Origin: Pseudomonadota bacterium
GTDB lineage: Bacteria > Pseudomonadota > Gammaproteobacteria > Burkholderiales > Burkholderiaceae_E
Length of the DNA: 64,000 bases
Assembly (NCBI GenBank): GCA_023388075.1
Contig: JAEWGX010000016.1
Span: 44,608-108,607, forward strand
Reading direction: 5' to 3'
The notes under the pieces were generated by a model. The model did no database searches. It was not told the DNA's origin and saw only the letters and a program-made list of their open reading frames with translations. Each line of letters opens with the position of its first letter. The stretch's first letter is position 1. Of this stretch, positions 55,924 to 63,982 are shown one piece after another. The translations under genes and the position numbers were made by a program.

Positions 55924-56070
55924 TAATGTGGTAACGCCACAACATTCGCCATCATTCGCGTAGAATGGCAGGATGGTGATTTTCTCCCGGCAGATCAATG
56001 ACCTACGGGATGCTTGTCAATCCGGAGTCATTCGGTATATGTCGCACCTATGCGACGCCAACCAGCAGAT

Positions 56071-56094
56071 TTGTGGGGGGAATTGTGGGGGGAA
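56071..56094. repeat. Perfect 12-bp tandem repeat before the integrase gene
   Basis: TTGTGGGGGGAA occurs twice without a gap. It lies between the att site and the integrase start. This is a likely arm-type binding site for the integrase; it is also read as LWGELWGE if an earlier start is used. Confidence 0.7.
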
Positions 56095-56100
56095 ATCCCG

Positions 56101-57576
56101 ATGATGAAGCGATTGACCGAGCTTGAACTACGAGCGCTGCGGGCCGCCGACTCGGGCCGTCGGCTGCGAGATGGCGATGGCGTTGTCGGCGCCGTCCGCA
56201 CTCGGACTGACGGAACCGTGGCGGTCGACTTCACCCTACGCTATCGGTCGGAGGCTCGGACGCGCGAACTCCATCTAGGTTGTTGGCCGCAAGCCAGCCT
56301 GCGCGATATCCGAGCCGAGCGCGACCGCGTACGCATGGTCCTACGGGACGGGCGCGATCCGGCTGATGCGCGCCGCGCTGCTCGCTTGAAGGACCGCGCC
56401 GAACTGATCGAGGCACAGCGGCGACTCGCTGAGGAAGCGCAGCGCGCGGAGGCCGAGCGACGGGCAGATCGCACCGTCAGGGAACTGTTCGCGGCGTGGC
56501 TGGCGGGTAGCGGGGACAAGGCGCCCCGAAGGAAGGACGGCAACGCGGAACTGCGTCGGTCGTTTGGCGTCGACATCCTGCCGACTCTCGGGGATCGGCC
56601 GCTGCGCGCCATCACAGTCGACGATATCCGGGGCACCCTGCGCGGGATCGGGGTCGAACGCGGGCGCGGCCGACTGGCCGTCCTGGCGCTCCGGGACCTC
56701 TCGCAGATGCTGTCATGGGCGAGCGAAGAGCGGGAATGGCGCGACCTACTACCGGAGGGCAACGTCGCCCGCAAGGTGAAGCCCGCGGACATCGTGCTTC
56801 CCGAGTATGACATTGCGAACATGTCGCAGCGGACGCTCTCCGACGACGAGATCCGTGACCTCCACCGTCGCCTCGCCGCACTCGATAGAGCGTGGCTTGC
56901 GGCGCCTGATCGTCGGGCGCGTCGGCAACCCGTCCGGCAGGAGACGCAGTTGGCGCTATGGATCGTACTGTCAACGACATGTCGCATCGGTGAGTTGTTG
57001 CAGGCCGAGTGGGCGCATGTTGATCTGGAAAAGCGCGAGTGGATCATCCCCCGGGCGAACTTCAAGCGGGAGCGCGGAGACTCCCGCACGGACTATGCGG
57101 TGTTCCTGTCGCCATTCGCAGCAAGGCAATTCGAGGCGCTGAAGGGCCTGACAGGCGACGGTCGATGGCTGTTTCCATCAGGCCGCACTGGGAAAGCCGG
57201 CCCACCTGGCGCAACGCATGTCGATCTCAAGTCTGTCGCGCGGCAGATCGCCGACCGGCAGGTAAGCGTCAAGGTACGTCGAACGAAGCATCCGGCCGGC
57301 CGCGTGGCCGATGACAGCCTTTTGCTATCTGGCGGGGAGTGGTCCACTCATGATCTGCGGCGGACCGGATCCACTCTGATGCAGCGATTGAAGATCGATA
57401 ACGACACTCGCAATCGCTGCCTTAACCATGTGGTCGGATCACGGATCGACCGCACCTACGGGACCTTCGATTTCAGGGACGAGAAGACCGAAGCGTGGGT
57501 GCGGCTTGGCGCGGAGCTCGATCGGATTCTTGCGCCAGATGTGGCAACCGAAAGTGATCTGCAGGAGGCCGCGTAA
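56101..57576 (+). CDS. Tyrosine recombinase/integrase of the island
   Basis: 491 aa from the ATG at 56101, after the repeat; TTG 56014 and ATG 56050 are other in-frame starts. The N-terminal arm-binding domain begins MMKRLTELELRALRAADSGRRLRDGDG, as in P4-type integrases. A core-binding domain follows. All catalytic residues are present: R295 (TTCRIGELL), K322 (ANFKRERG), H417 and R420 (WSTHDLRRTG), H443 (LNHVVG) and Y453 (RTYGTF). It should catalyse integration into tRNA-Arg, 180 bp away. The gene ends in TAATG, overlapping the next one. Confidence 0.95.
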   Translation: MMKRLTELELRALRAADSGRRLRDGDGVVGAVRTRTDGTVAVDFTLRYRSEARTRELHLGCWPQASLRDIRAERDRVRMVLRDGRDPADARRAARLKDRAELIEAQRRLAEEAQRAEAERRADRTVRELFAAWLAGSGDKAPRRKDGNAELRRSFGVDILPTLGDRPLRAITVDDIRGTLRGIGVERGRGRLAVLALRDLSQMLSWASEEREWRDLLPEGNVARKVKPADIVLPEYDIANMSQRTLSDDEIRDLHRRLAALDRAWLAAPDRRARRQPVRQETQLALWIVLSTTCRIGELLQAEWAHVDLEKREWIIPRANFKRERGDSRTDYAVFLSPFAARQFEALKGLTGDGRWLFPSGRTGKAGPPGATHVDLKSVARQIADRQVSVKVRRTKHPAGRVADDSLLLSGGEWSTHDLRRTGSTLMQRLKIDNDTRNRCLNHVVGSRIDRTYGTFDFRDEKTEAWVRLGAELDRILAPDVATESDLQEAA

Positions 57577-58235
57577 TGGCCAGCAAGCGACGCAGAGGCA
57601 ACGTGCTGGCCGCTGTCGCTTGGGTACGGGCAGGTATTCTGATGGGCGAGGTTGTATCAGCGGAGGTGGCTGCGATTGAGAGTGCCAGGCACGGTCGCGA
57701 CGGAATCAAGTTTACTGTACGCGATGAGACAGGCGAGAAGCACCCTGTAAGACAGTCGCATGCTGACTGGAGGGAGGCCTACGATTTGCGACGCACTGTC
57801 CCCCACAACGTGATCGTTTCTGAGATGGACAAGCTGCTAGCAAAGGTCCTATCTGACGTACCGGAGAGTCGACGGGATGCAGTGACGGCAGCGTTCCATG
57901 ACACAAGCATGCGGCTCGACATACATATCGGCTATAACACCGACAGGGCGATGCGCTGGGCCGCGGCGGAGTCGGCAACACTTGGGAACTCGCGTGCCGG
58001 CATGGGCAGCGCAGAGGCGAAACGCAAAGTCAGGGCTGAAGCCAAAGAGAAGGCGCGCAAGTTCGTTAAGGACGCGCTGGAATCGCCAATCCCCAGCGAG
58101 AAGGTTGTTAACCACCTGTGGTCGTACATGAAGCCGCACCTAACGCGTAGGGTCTGCAGTGAGGTAGTGAAGGAACTGATAAACGAGGGCCTCTCCATCA
58201 AGCCGCACGGCAACACGAGAATAGGTCGGAACTGA
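57576..58235 (+). CDS. Unknown island protein
   Basis: 219 aa; its ATG shares the last A of the integrase stop. Starts MASKRRRGNVLAAVAWVRAGIL. It is mostly helical with many Lys, Arg and Glu in the middle (AEAKRKVRAEAKEKARKFVKDAL), a possible coiled coil, and a C-terminus like a small helical domain (VVNHLWSYMKPHLTRRVCSEVVKEL). I recognise no family. It is more AT-rich than its neighbours. Tight coupling to the integrase may mean a role in recombination control or defence, but this is inference. Confidence 0.7.
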   Translation: MASKRRRGNVLAAVAWVRAGILMGEVVSAEVAAIESARHGRDGIKFTVRDETGEKHPVRQSHADWREAYDLRRTVPHNVIVSEMDKLLAKVLSDVPESRRDAVTAAFHDTSMRLDIHIGYNTDRAMRWAAAESATLGNSRAGMGSAEAKRKVRAEAKEKARKFVKDALESPIPSEKVVNHLWSYMKPHLTRRVCSEVVKELINEGLSIKPHGNTRIGRN

Positions 58236-58348
58236 CCCCAGGCCACGTCCCACATCTACATTTCACGCGTCGAACGCAGAATTTGACGCGATTCCGAGCG
58301 TCGAAAGCTCTGAAGCTACCTGCGTATCGTTCAGGTTCGCCCGAAAAT

Positions 58349-58371
58349 GTTCGTCAGGTTTAGTACGAACA
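58349..58371. promoter_or_regulatory. Candidate operator upstream of the AlpA-like gene
   Basis: TGTTCG (58349-58354) and CGAACA (58366-58371) form a 6-bp inverted repeat with an 11-bp spacer, ending 13 bp before the ATG. A shorter palindrome TTCG-CC-CGAA sits at 58336-58345. They may bind the regulator encoded here. Confidence 0.35.
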
Positions 58372-58384
58372 TCGGAGATGAATC

Positions 58385-58756
58385 ATGAACGACGTGGGCA
58401 TCATGCTGCCGCCGGAGGTGCGCGAGACGGTGAAATTTGGGCCGACCGCGACCCATGAAATGACTGTCGCGGGACTTTTCCCGCCCGCCTTCCAGATCGG
58501 TGGTCGTCGGGTTGCGAGGCTCAGCGTTGAGGTGCACGCCTGGCTTGCGGCGCGGGCGAAAGAACTTACGGACGAGGAGCTCCGGCGGTTCGTCGCTGAA
58601 ATGGTTCGGCGGCGCCCCGACGCCACCTATGCCGACCTCCGCGCGCTTATCAACGAGATCCTCGCCGAGCGCCCCCAAACCGCGCCCGCGGTTGATGCCG
58701 TGGCCCGTCGCCGGCCTGCCGCGGCGCTGGCCGCGCGCGCTGCCCGGTCCATCTAG
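58385..58756 (+). CDS. AlpA-like transcriptional regulator/excisionase-type protein
   Basis: 123 aa from the ATG at 58385, after an AT-rich leader with GGAG. The central part (HEMTVAGLFPPAFQIGGRRVARLSVEVHAWLAARA) fits the AlpA/MerR-like winged-helix family (FPxPxxIGxRxVxWxxxEVxxWL). In P4-type satellites such proteins activate the integrase or act as excision factors. The C-terminal 40 residues are helical and Ala/Arg-rich. It lies between the unknown gene and the primase gene, 57 bp ahead of the latter. Confidence 0.75.
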   Translation: MNDVGIMLPPEVRETVKFGPTATHEMTVAGLFPPAFQIGGRRVARLSVEVHAWLAARAKELTDEELRRFVAEMVRRRPDATYADLRALINEILAERPQTAPAVDAVARRRPAAALAARAARSI

Positions 58757-58812
58757 GAAGAAAAAGAACCCGGCGCGGCAGAAGGCCGGCCGGGTGAATC
58801 GAACTGCAGGGC

Positions 58813-61230
58813 ATGATTATGCCATCGCCGCGTCACTTCGAAGAATTCGGCCGCGAGTTCATCGCAGGCCGATACCTGATAACGCCGATCGTCCGCGGGA
58901 AGAAAAACCCGGTTTTCGACGATTGGCAGGCCCGCCCGATACGGGACGAGGAACAGTTCGCCAGGGCGATCAAGCGGTGCGGCGACTGCGGCATCGGCAT
59001 CGTCACTGGCGAGGCAATCGCCGTGGACATCGACGTTCTCGACCGCGAAGTCGTGGACGAGATCCTGCTATGGTGCGACGAGAACATCGGCCGCGCCCCG
59101 CTGCGAGTCGGCAAGGAACCCAAGTCGCTGCTGCTCTTCCGCAGCGCTGAGCCGCTGACGAAGATGGCTTCCCTAGCCTACCGGCCGCCTGGTGAGCAAG
59201 GGTCGAAGGGGCAGCGGATCGAAGTCCTGGCCGACGGCCAGCAGTTCGTCGCCTACGGCTACCACCCAGAGACCGGCGGAGAGTTCATCTGGCCGGAGGA
59301 AGGCGAGAACCCGCGCCTGATTCCGCTGGCGCAGTTGCCCACGATCGAGCGCGAACAGATCCTCTCGCTCTTCGATTTCTTCGAAGGGCGGATGCGCCAA
59401 CTTCAGTGGCAGCAGGCGAGCCTCGGCCGCATCGGCGAACGCCCGCCGTCCACCACGGACGCTGACGACCCGCTGATGCGCGTGCCCCGGCCGCCGGAGT
59501 CCAAGGCCGAGGTCGATCGTGTGCGCTCCATGCTCGGCGCCCTGGATGCCGGCATGTCACATGACCAAGGATGGCGCGACGTGCTGTTCGCCCTGCACTG
59601 GACCGGATGGGAGTGCGCCCGCGAGCTCGCCGAGGAGTGGTCGAAGACTTCCTCGCGCTACAGCAAGAAGGGTTTCGAGACATGCTGGCGCAGCGCGAAG
59701 GAGCGCGGCCGACGGGACACCATCACGCTAGGCACGCTGGTCGAGATGGCCAGGCGTGCAGGCTGGACGCCGTCGTGGGCCTACTGGGATGTCGACGAAG
59801 AGGATGACCAGGAGGGGAACGCCGACGCGCTCGCGAGTGACGAGACGCCCGGGGGGGATCCTGACGATCCGGACCTCCCTGAAGGGAGGGAGTCGACAGG
59901 TAAGGATTGGTTGGACAAGCTGAATGAGCGGTACGCGCAAGTGCGCGTCGGCGGCGATGTACTGGTCGCCGATACGAAGGCGGAAGTCGTTCTCGGCGAA
60001 CGAGTCGTCAAGACAACGTGCACGATGAGCGCGTCCGCGTTCACCGCGTACCTGAAAGGCCAGTACGCGCCGCGCCGCAAGGCCAACGAGAACCCGCGCC
60101 AACTCGCGCAGGCCTACCTGGAGAATCCCCGGCGGCTGAAGTTCGAAGGGATCGGATGTTTCCCACCGCCCGCGAGCTGCCCGGACGGCTTTCTCAACCT
60201 GTGGTCCGGGTTCGCGGTCGCGCCTCGGCGCGGCGACGTGTCGCTATGGCTGCGTGTCCTGGATGCCGTGGTGCCGGATCCGCATGTGCGTCAGTACGTC
60301 CTTCACTGGCTGGCCTGGAAGGTGCAGAACCCCGGAGCCGTTCCCGGGACCATCCTCATCGTCATGGGCCTGAAGGGTATCGGGAAGAACTCACTCTTCG
60401 ATCCACTAGTCGAGGCATTCGGACGCCATGCGATGGTCGCGGACAACCCCGAACTCATCGCCGGCCGATTCACCGGCCATTTGATGGACAAGGTCTTCGT
60501 GGTACTCGACGAGGCCGTTTTCACACAGGATCCACGGCAGGCCGACGCGATCAAGTCTCGCGTCACGGCCAAGACCATGATGTTTGAAGACAAGGGTATG
60601 AAGCCGATCTCAGGCGTCAACCGCGCCGCGTTCGTCTCCCTGACGAACCACTCGCATGTGTGGCAGGCGACGGTGGACGAGCGCCGTGCCGTTGTCGTGA
60701 AGGGTGGCGATGCGTTACGCGGCGCTCGCGAGTTCTGGAACTCCTACTTCGCGTGGGTGGAGAGCGGCGCCGCTGCGCCGGCCGTCCTCGACTACCTGCG
60801 AAGCTTGGACCTCAGCGGCTTCGAGGTCCGAGACATTCCGCGCACTGGCGATCTCGATGAGCAGATCCAACTCACCGCGCTGCGGGATCCCGTGGTCGCA
60901 TGGTGGGCCGAGTGCCTGGCGGCCGGCGAACTAGTCGATTGCGGGGCGCCGTGGGGCGACGTGAAGCTTTCGTCGGACGAGTCGACGCGAGTGCTGCGCT
61001 CAGTCGTCCGCGAGAGCTTCCTGCGCTCCACCACGCGCCGCCGGAAGGAGCCGGCGCGCTTCGACGAGGTTTCGAAGCGGCTCCGCCAATGGACGCCGGG
61101 GATGCGTGACATCCGCCCGCGTGTTGACGGTCGGCCGGAGAGGATGTTCGTTTTTCCTGCGCTGGCGGAGATGCGGGATTCGTTCACTCGGGCCACGCGC
61201 GTGTCAATCGAGGGTGCGGACGATGAGTAG
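58813..61230 (+). CDS. P4-type primase-helicase replication protein
   Basis: 805 aa. N-terminal primase-polymerase domain with a DxD metal site (D72/D74 in AVDIDVLD) and GIGIVTGEA. A middle helical module (SKAEVDRVRSMLGALDAGM... RELAEEWSKTSSRYSKKGFE) resembles the PriCT region. The C-terminal SF3-like helicase has Walker A GLKGIGKNS (519-527) and Walker B VFVVLDEAVF, then the NHSHVWQATVDERRA segment. Expected to prime and unwind the island's own DNA, so the element can probably replicate autonomously after excision. A repeat cluster begins right after the gene. Confidence 0.9.
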   Translation: MIMPSPRHFEEFGREFIAGRYLITPIVRGKKNPVFDDWQARPIRDEEQFARAIKRCGDCGIGIVTGEAIAVDIDVLDREVVDEILLWCDENIGRAPLRVGKEPKSLLLFRSAEPLTKMASLAYRPPGEQGSKGQRIEVLADGQQFVAYGYHPETGGEFIWPEEGENPRLIPLAQLPTIEREQILSLFDFFEGRMRQLQWQQASLGRIGERPPSTTDADDPLMRVPRPPESKAEVDRVRSMLGALDAGMSHDQGWRDVLFALHWTGWECARELAEEWSKTSSRYSKKGFETCWRSAKERGRRDTITLGTLVEMARRAGWTPSWAYWDVDEEDDQEGNADALASDETPGGDPDDPDLPEGRESTGKDWLDKLNERYAQVRVGGDVLVADTKAEVVLGERVVKTTCTMSASAFTAYLKGQYAPRRKANENPRQLAQAYLENPRRLKFEGIGCFPPPASCPDGFLNLWSGFAVAPRRGDVSLWLRVLDAVVPDPHVRQYVLHWLAWKVQNPGAVPGTILIVMGLKGIGKNSLFDPLVEAFGRHAMVADNPELIAGRFTGHLMDKVFVVLDEAVFTQDPRQADAIKSRVTAKTMMFEDKGMKPISGVNRAAFVSLTNHSHVWQATVDERRAVVVKGGDALRGAREFWNSYFAWVESGAAAPAVLDYLRSLDLSGFEVRDIPRTGDLDEQIQLTALRDPVVAWWAECLAAGELVDCGAPWGDVKLSSDESTRVLRSVVRESFLRSTTRRRKEPARFDEVSKRLRQWTPGMRDIRPRVDGRPERMFVFPALAEMRDSFTRATRVSIEGADDE

Positions 61231-61750
61231 GCCGGCGATCCAACCGATCCAGCGGCAATCCGATGGGTGGATCGCCGGAGAACCGCATAAACGCTGGCTT
61301 GATCCAACTGATCCAGCTGATCCAGCCATTTCTGGAAGTAGTAGATCTCTCCATGGGGTGGCAGCGCCGCGAACCATTTTCCGCGCGCCAGCATCGGCCA
61401 GCGCCGGCGAGTTGAGAAGTAGGGTGGATCGCTGGATCAGTTGGATCACCGCCCGGAAAACCGCATCGATACTGGATCTACGCGATCCAGCCGCGATCCA
61501 ACCGCGATCCACCGTGCGATCCAGCGCCGGCCAGTTGACTATCCGCACGTATGTCAAAAGCCTGTCTATGGCGATCCAGGGAAATTCTCGCGCGCCGCGG
61601 CTCAGCGGCCCCGCGTCCCCGCCGACCGGCCCGGAAGTACCTAGCGACCCCGCGTCGGATATTTCGCCCGGCGCCGCTGTTCCCTTTGCTGTCCGCGTCC
61701 GAGTTTTCACTTCCATCCACTCCCTTGAAATAAGGAGCAATAACCCATGA
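61223..61750 (+). CDS. Doubtful ORF through the repeat region
   Basis: 175 codons; its ATG overlaps the primase stop and its TGA overlaps the next gene's ATG (ATGA), which would be a coupled arrangement. The product is full of Asp-Pro and Ile-Gln-Pro units made by the GATCCA repeats (LDPTDPADPA) and has no other sign of a folded domain. The opposite strand is also open across most of the region. It may be a real low-complexity protein or an accident of the repeats. Confidence 0.3.
   Translation: MSRPAIQPIQRQSDGWIAGEPHKRWLDPTDPADPAISGSSRSLHGVAAPRTIFRAPASASAGELRSRVDRWISWITARKTASILDLRDPAAIQPRSTVRSSAGQLTIRTYVKSLSMAIQGNSRAPRLSGPASPPTGPEVPSDPASDISPGAAVPFAVRVRVFTSIHSLEIRSNNP
61237..61578. repeat. 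Iteron-like cluster of 15 GATCCA/TGGATC motifs, candidate replication origin
   Basis: GATCCA occurs at 61237, 61246, 61301, 61310, 61319, 61484, 61495, 61506, 61518 and 61573; TGGATC at 61268, 61425, 61433, 61442 and 61473. Two subgroups are phased: three at 9-bp steps (61301-61324) and four at 11-12-bp steps with consensus CGCGATCCANC (61482-61525). On a simple base-composition estimate far less than one copy is expected. The position directly behind the primase-helicase fits an iteron origin. Each copy holds a GATC. Confidence 0.75.
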
Positions 61751-62454
61751 ACGTTCTGAACTCCACCCGCCGCGTCGAATTCGACCCCCGGCCGCAGCCC
61801 CCCGTTAAACGAATCGTGCGTCCCGATCGTCCGGGGAGTACGAGCGCCGGGGGAACCCTCAGATCGATTGCGCCGCCTGCGGCCCCGACACTCCCGGATC
61901 GGGCCGCCTGCGAGGCTGCGCTAGCAAAGGCAGAGGAGGCCCTTCAGGAGGCGACGAAGCGCGCTGACGGGCTCCAGGAAGCGCTCACCCGCGCGACCGC
62001 GCTCAGCGAGGCGCTCAGCGCCTCCGACGAAGCACTCCGGGCCGCACAGGCCCGGGCTTTCAGCAATCCGGGGCAGGACGCCCTTGAGGCCGCACAGGCG
62101 GCGCAGGCAGCCCGGGATCTTGCAGCGAGGGAAGCTGCACCCGGCATCGCCGCCAAGCCGCAGATCGAGGCCGATCTGGCCGCCGCCTGGGCCGCCTGCG
62201 ATCAAGCCCAGACCGTCGTTAAGCAAGCACGGATGGCGGTTTCGGTCTGCGACCAGTGGGATGCCCGCCTGGCGGCAGCCGAGGAGGTCGCGCAGGCGGT
62301 CGCCCTGATCGAGTCGGCGCACGCGCGACTCCTGGAGCATTCCCCCGATGACGCTCGCTCCCTGCGATCGAACGTCTCGGACGGGCACCTTGTCTACCGA
62401 CCGCTCGCGGCCGCGGCGTATGACCGCTGGAGCCGGCCGTTGTGGCTCCGCTGA
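61747..62454 (+). CDS. Alanine-rich coiled-coil protein
   Basis: 235 aa from the ATG at 61747 with AAGGAG at 61732-61737, so it is independently translated. The first 55 residues are Pro/Arg-rich and disordered. Residues about 60-190 are a run of Ala, Glu, Lys and Asp with heptad pattern (AKAEEALQEATKRADGLQEAL and AAAWAACDQAQTVVKQARM), a long coiled coil. The short C-terminus (HLVYRPLAAAAYDRW) is distinct. No family known to me. The insertion sequence lies immediately downstream. Confidence 0.7.
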   Translation: MNVLNSTRRVEFDPRPQPPVKRIVRPDRPGSTSAGGTLRSIAPPAAPTLPDRAACEAALAKAEEALQEATKRADGLQEALTRATALSEALSASDEALRAAQARAFSNPGQDALEAAQAAQAARDLAAREAAPGIAAKPQIEADLAAAWAACDQAQTVVKQARMAVSVCDQWDARLAAAEEVAQAVALIESAHARLLEHSPDDARSLRSNVSDGHLVYRPLAAAAYDRWSRPLWLR

Positions 62455-62472
62455 GCGACCGCAAGGAGATGG

Positions 62473-62486
62473 CATGGACACCTCCC
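62473..62486 (+). repeat. Left subterminal inverted repeat of the IS
   Basis: CATGGACACCTCCC, a perfect inverted match to 63983-63996. The match stops abruptly on both sides, as expected for the subterminal (not terminal) repeats of IS1111-type elements. Confidence 0.9.
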
Positions 62487-62648
62487 ACCCGATGGAACAG
62501 AGGTCTTGATGGCGCAGGGCTCGGGACGAGGGAAGGCTGCAGTCCGAGGACAAGGCTGGCTGCGGCGGAAATAGGGTGGGGCCTCGCGTCGCACGGCATC
62601 GAGTGCCAAAGTGAAGGTTCGCAAGAACTTCGCTGACGGAGGCCCCAA

Positions 62649-63710
62649 ATGGATCGTACGACTTATGGACTGGACATTGCAAAGAACGTGATGCAACTGC
62701 ACTGGGTGGATGCGCAGACGGGCGAGATCGGACGCAGGAAGCTTGCACGAGGCAGGCTGTCGGCGTACTTTGCGCAGCTTCAGCCGGTGCGCATCGTGAT
62801 GGAAGCCTGCGGCAGCGCGCACCACTGGGCGCGGGTGCTGGGCGCGCTGGGCCATGAGGTGGAACTGCTGCCGGCGGCCCAGGTGCGCCCGTTCGTGCGC
62901 AGCAACAAGGACGACGCGGCCGACGCGCGGGCGATCTGGCTGGCGGCGCAGCAGGGCGACATCCGGCGGGTGCCGCAGAAGAGCGTTGAGCAGCAGGCGA
63001 TGCTGGCGCTGCATCGCACGAGGTCGCACTGGGTGAGCGTGCGCACGGCCACGGTGAACTCGTTGCGCGGGCTGCTCTACGAGTTCGGTGTGGTGGTGCG
63101 TGGCGGGCGCAAGGCGGGTTTGAAGGCGCTGGTTGAGCAGCGCGCGCTGATCGAGGCGCAGATCCCGGCGACGATGCGAGCGCTGGTCGATGGGCAACTG
63201 CAGATGCTGGCGTCGATTGGCCAGCGCATCGATCAGCTCGAGCGCGAGATTGCGGCACTGCAACGGCAGCTGCCCGCAGCGCGCGAGCTCGATCGGGTGC
63301 CCGGGATCGGCGTGCTGGGCTCGACCGCGCTGGCAGCCACGCTCGGTGACGGCAAGGCCTGGCGTTCGGGGCGCGAGTTCAGCGCCTGCATTGGCTTGGT
63401 GCCGGCGCACGCGGGCACGGGCGGCAAGGTGCGCGTGGGGCACCTGAGCAAACGGGGCGACCCGTATCTGCGCACGCTGCTCATCCACGGCGCGCGCGCG
63501 GTGATCGAGCACGCCAGCGACCAGCCGCAGTGGCTGGGGCAGCTGCTTGGGCGCCGCCCGATGAACGTGGCGGTGGTGGCGCTGGCTAACAAGATGGCAC
63601 GTACGGCCTGGGCGATCGTAGCCCATGGCCGGGCGTATCAGCGGGACTGGCAAGGCGTCAAGCCGAGCACCAGGCCCGGGAGCGCTGCCGCGCAAGCGGC
63701 AGCCGCATAG
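62649..63710 (+). CDS. IS110-family transposase (DEDD/Tnp20)
   Basis: 353 aa from the ATG at 62649, with GGAGG at good distance. The N-terminal RuvC-like DEDD domain has D9 (GLDIAK), E52 (IVMEACGSAHHW), and D89/D92 in SNKDDAADARAI. After a helical middle, the C-terminal Tnp20 domain shows VPGIGVLGSTALAATLGDG and CIGLVPAHAGTGGKVRVGHLSKRGDPYLRTLL. The position just before the GTGG motif, where related proteins often carry Ser or Thr, is Ala here. The enzyme inserts the element by a site-selected recombination that in this family is guided by an element-encoded RNA. Confidence 0.93.
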   Translation: MDRTTYGLDIAKNVMQLHWVDAQTGEIGRRKLARGRLSAYFAQLQPVRIVMEACGSAHHWARVLGALGHEVELLPAAQVRPFVRSNKDDAADARAIWLAAQQGDIRRVPQKSVEQQAMLALHRTRSHWVSVRTATVNSLRGLLYEFGVVVRGGRKAGLKALVEQRALIEAQIPATMRALVDGQLQMLASIGQRIDQLEREIAALQRQLPAARELDRVPGIGVLGSTALAATLGDGKAWRSGREFSACIGLVPAHAGTGGKVRVGHLSKRGDPYLRTLLIHGARAVIEHASDQPQWLGQLLGRRPMNVAVVALANKMARTAWAIVAHGRAYQRDWQGVKPSTRPGSAAAQAAAA

Positions 63711-63982
63711 GACCCATCCAACCAACCGAAGGAGAGGACGCCGCAAAGAGTGCGTGAGTCGAGTCGATGAAGTGATGGCAAAGCGGTCGGACCGTGGGCC
63801 GGGTAAAGCTGAATGGTGGCGCGGGCAAGCCCTCGGGCAAAGCCCAACACAGGAGATAAGCACCGGCCTCGCGAATGACCATCAAGGCCAGCGGCCGGCG
63901 TGTCCGGACTGCACCAGTAGGCCGGATGTAAGACCGCAGTCGTATCCGCTAAGCCAGACCTTCGAAAACTCGCTCGCCACAC
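63711..63982 (+). ncRNA. Candidate guide (bridge/seeker) RNA region of the IS
   Basis: This 272-bp stretch has no plausible gene and lies between the transposase stop and the right repeat. In IS1111-type elements the RNA that selects target and donor DNA is encoded here. Several GC-rich arms (GGCCGG and CCGGCC forms around 63870-63930) can fold. I cannot place the RNA ends or the guide loops by eye. Confidence 0.35.

Noticed and set aside
55698..55934. Small plus-strand ORF ending in GRIRTHDPLVRSQ
   Set aside because: This is the usual false translation across a tRNA on the other strand (the tRNA-Arg fragment).
61204..61740. Minus-strand 178-aa ORF across the repeat region
   Set aside because: No ribosome site, overlaps the primase end, and its opening depends on the same repeats; less likely than the plus-strand alternative.
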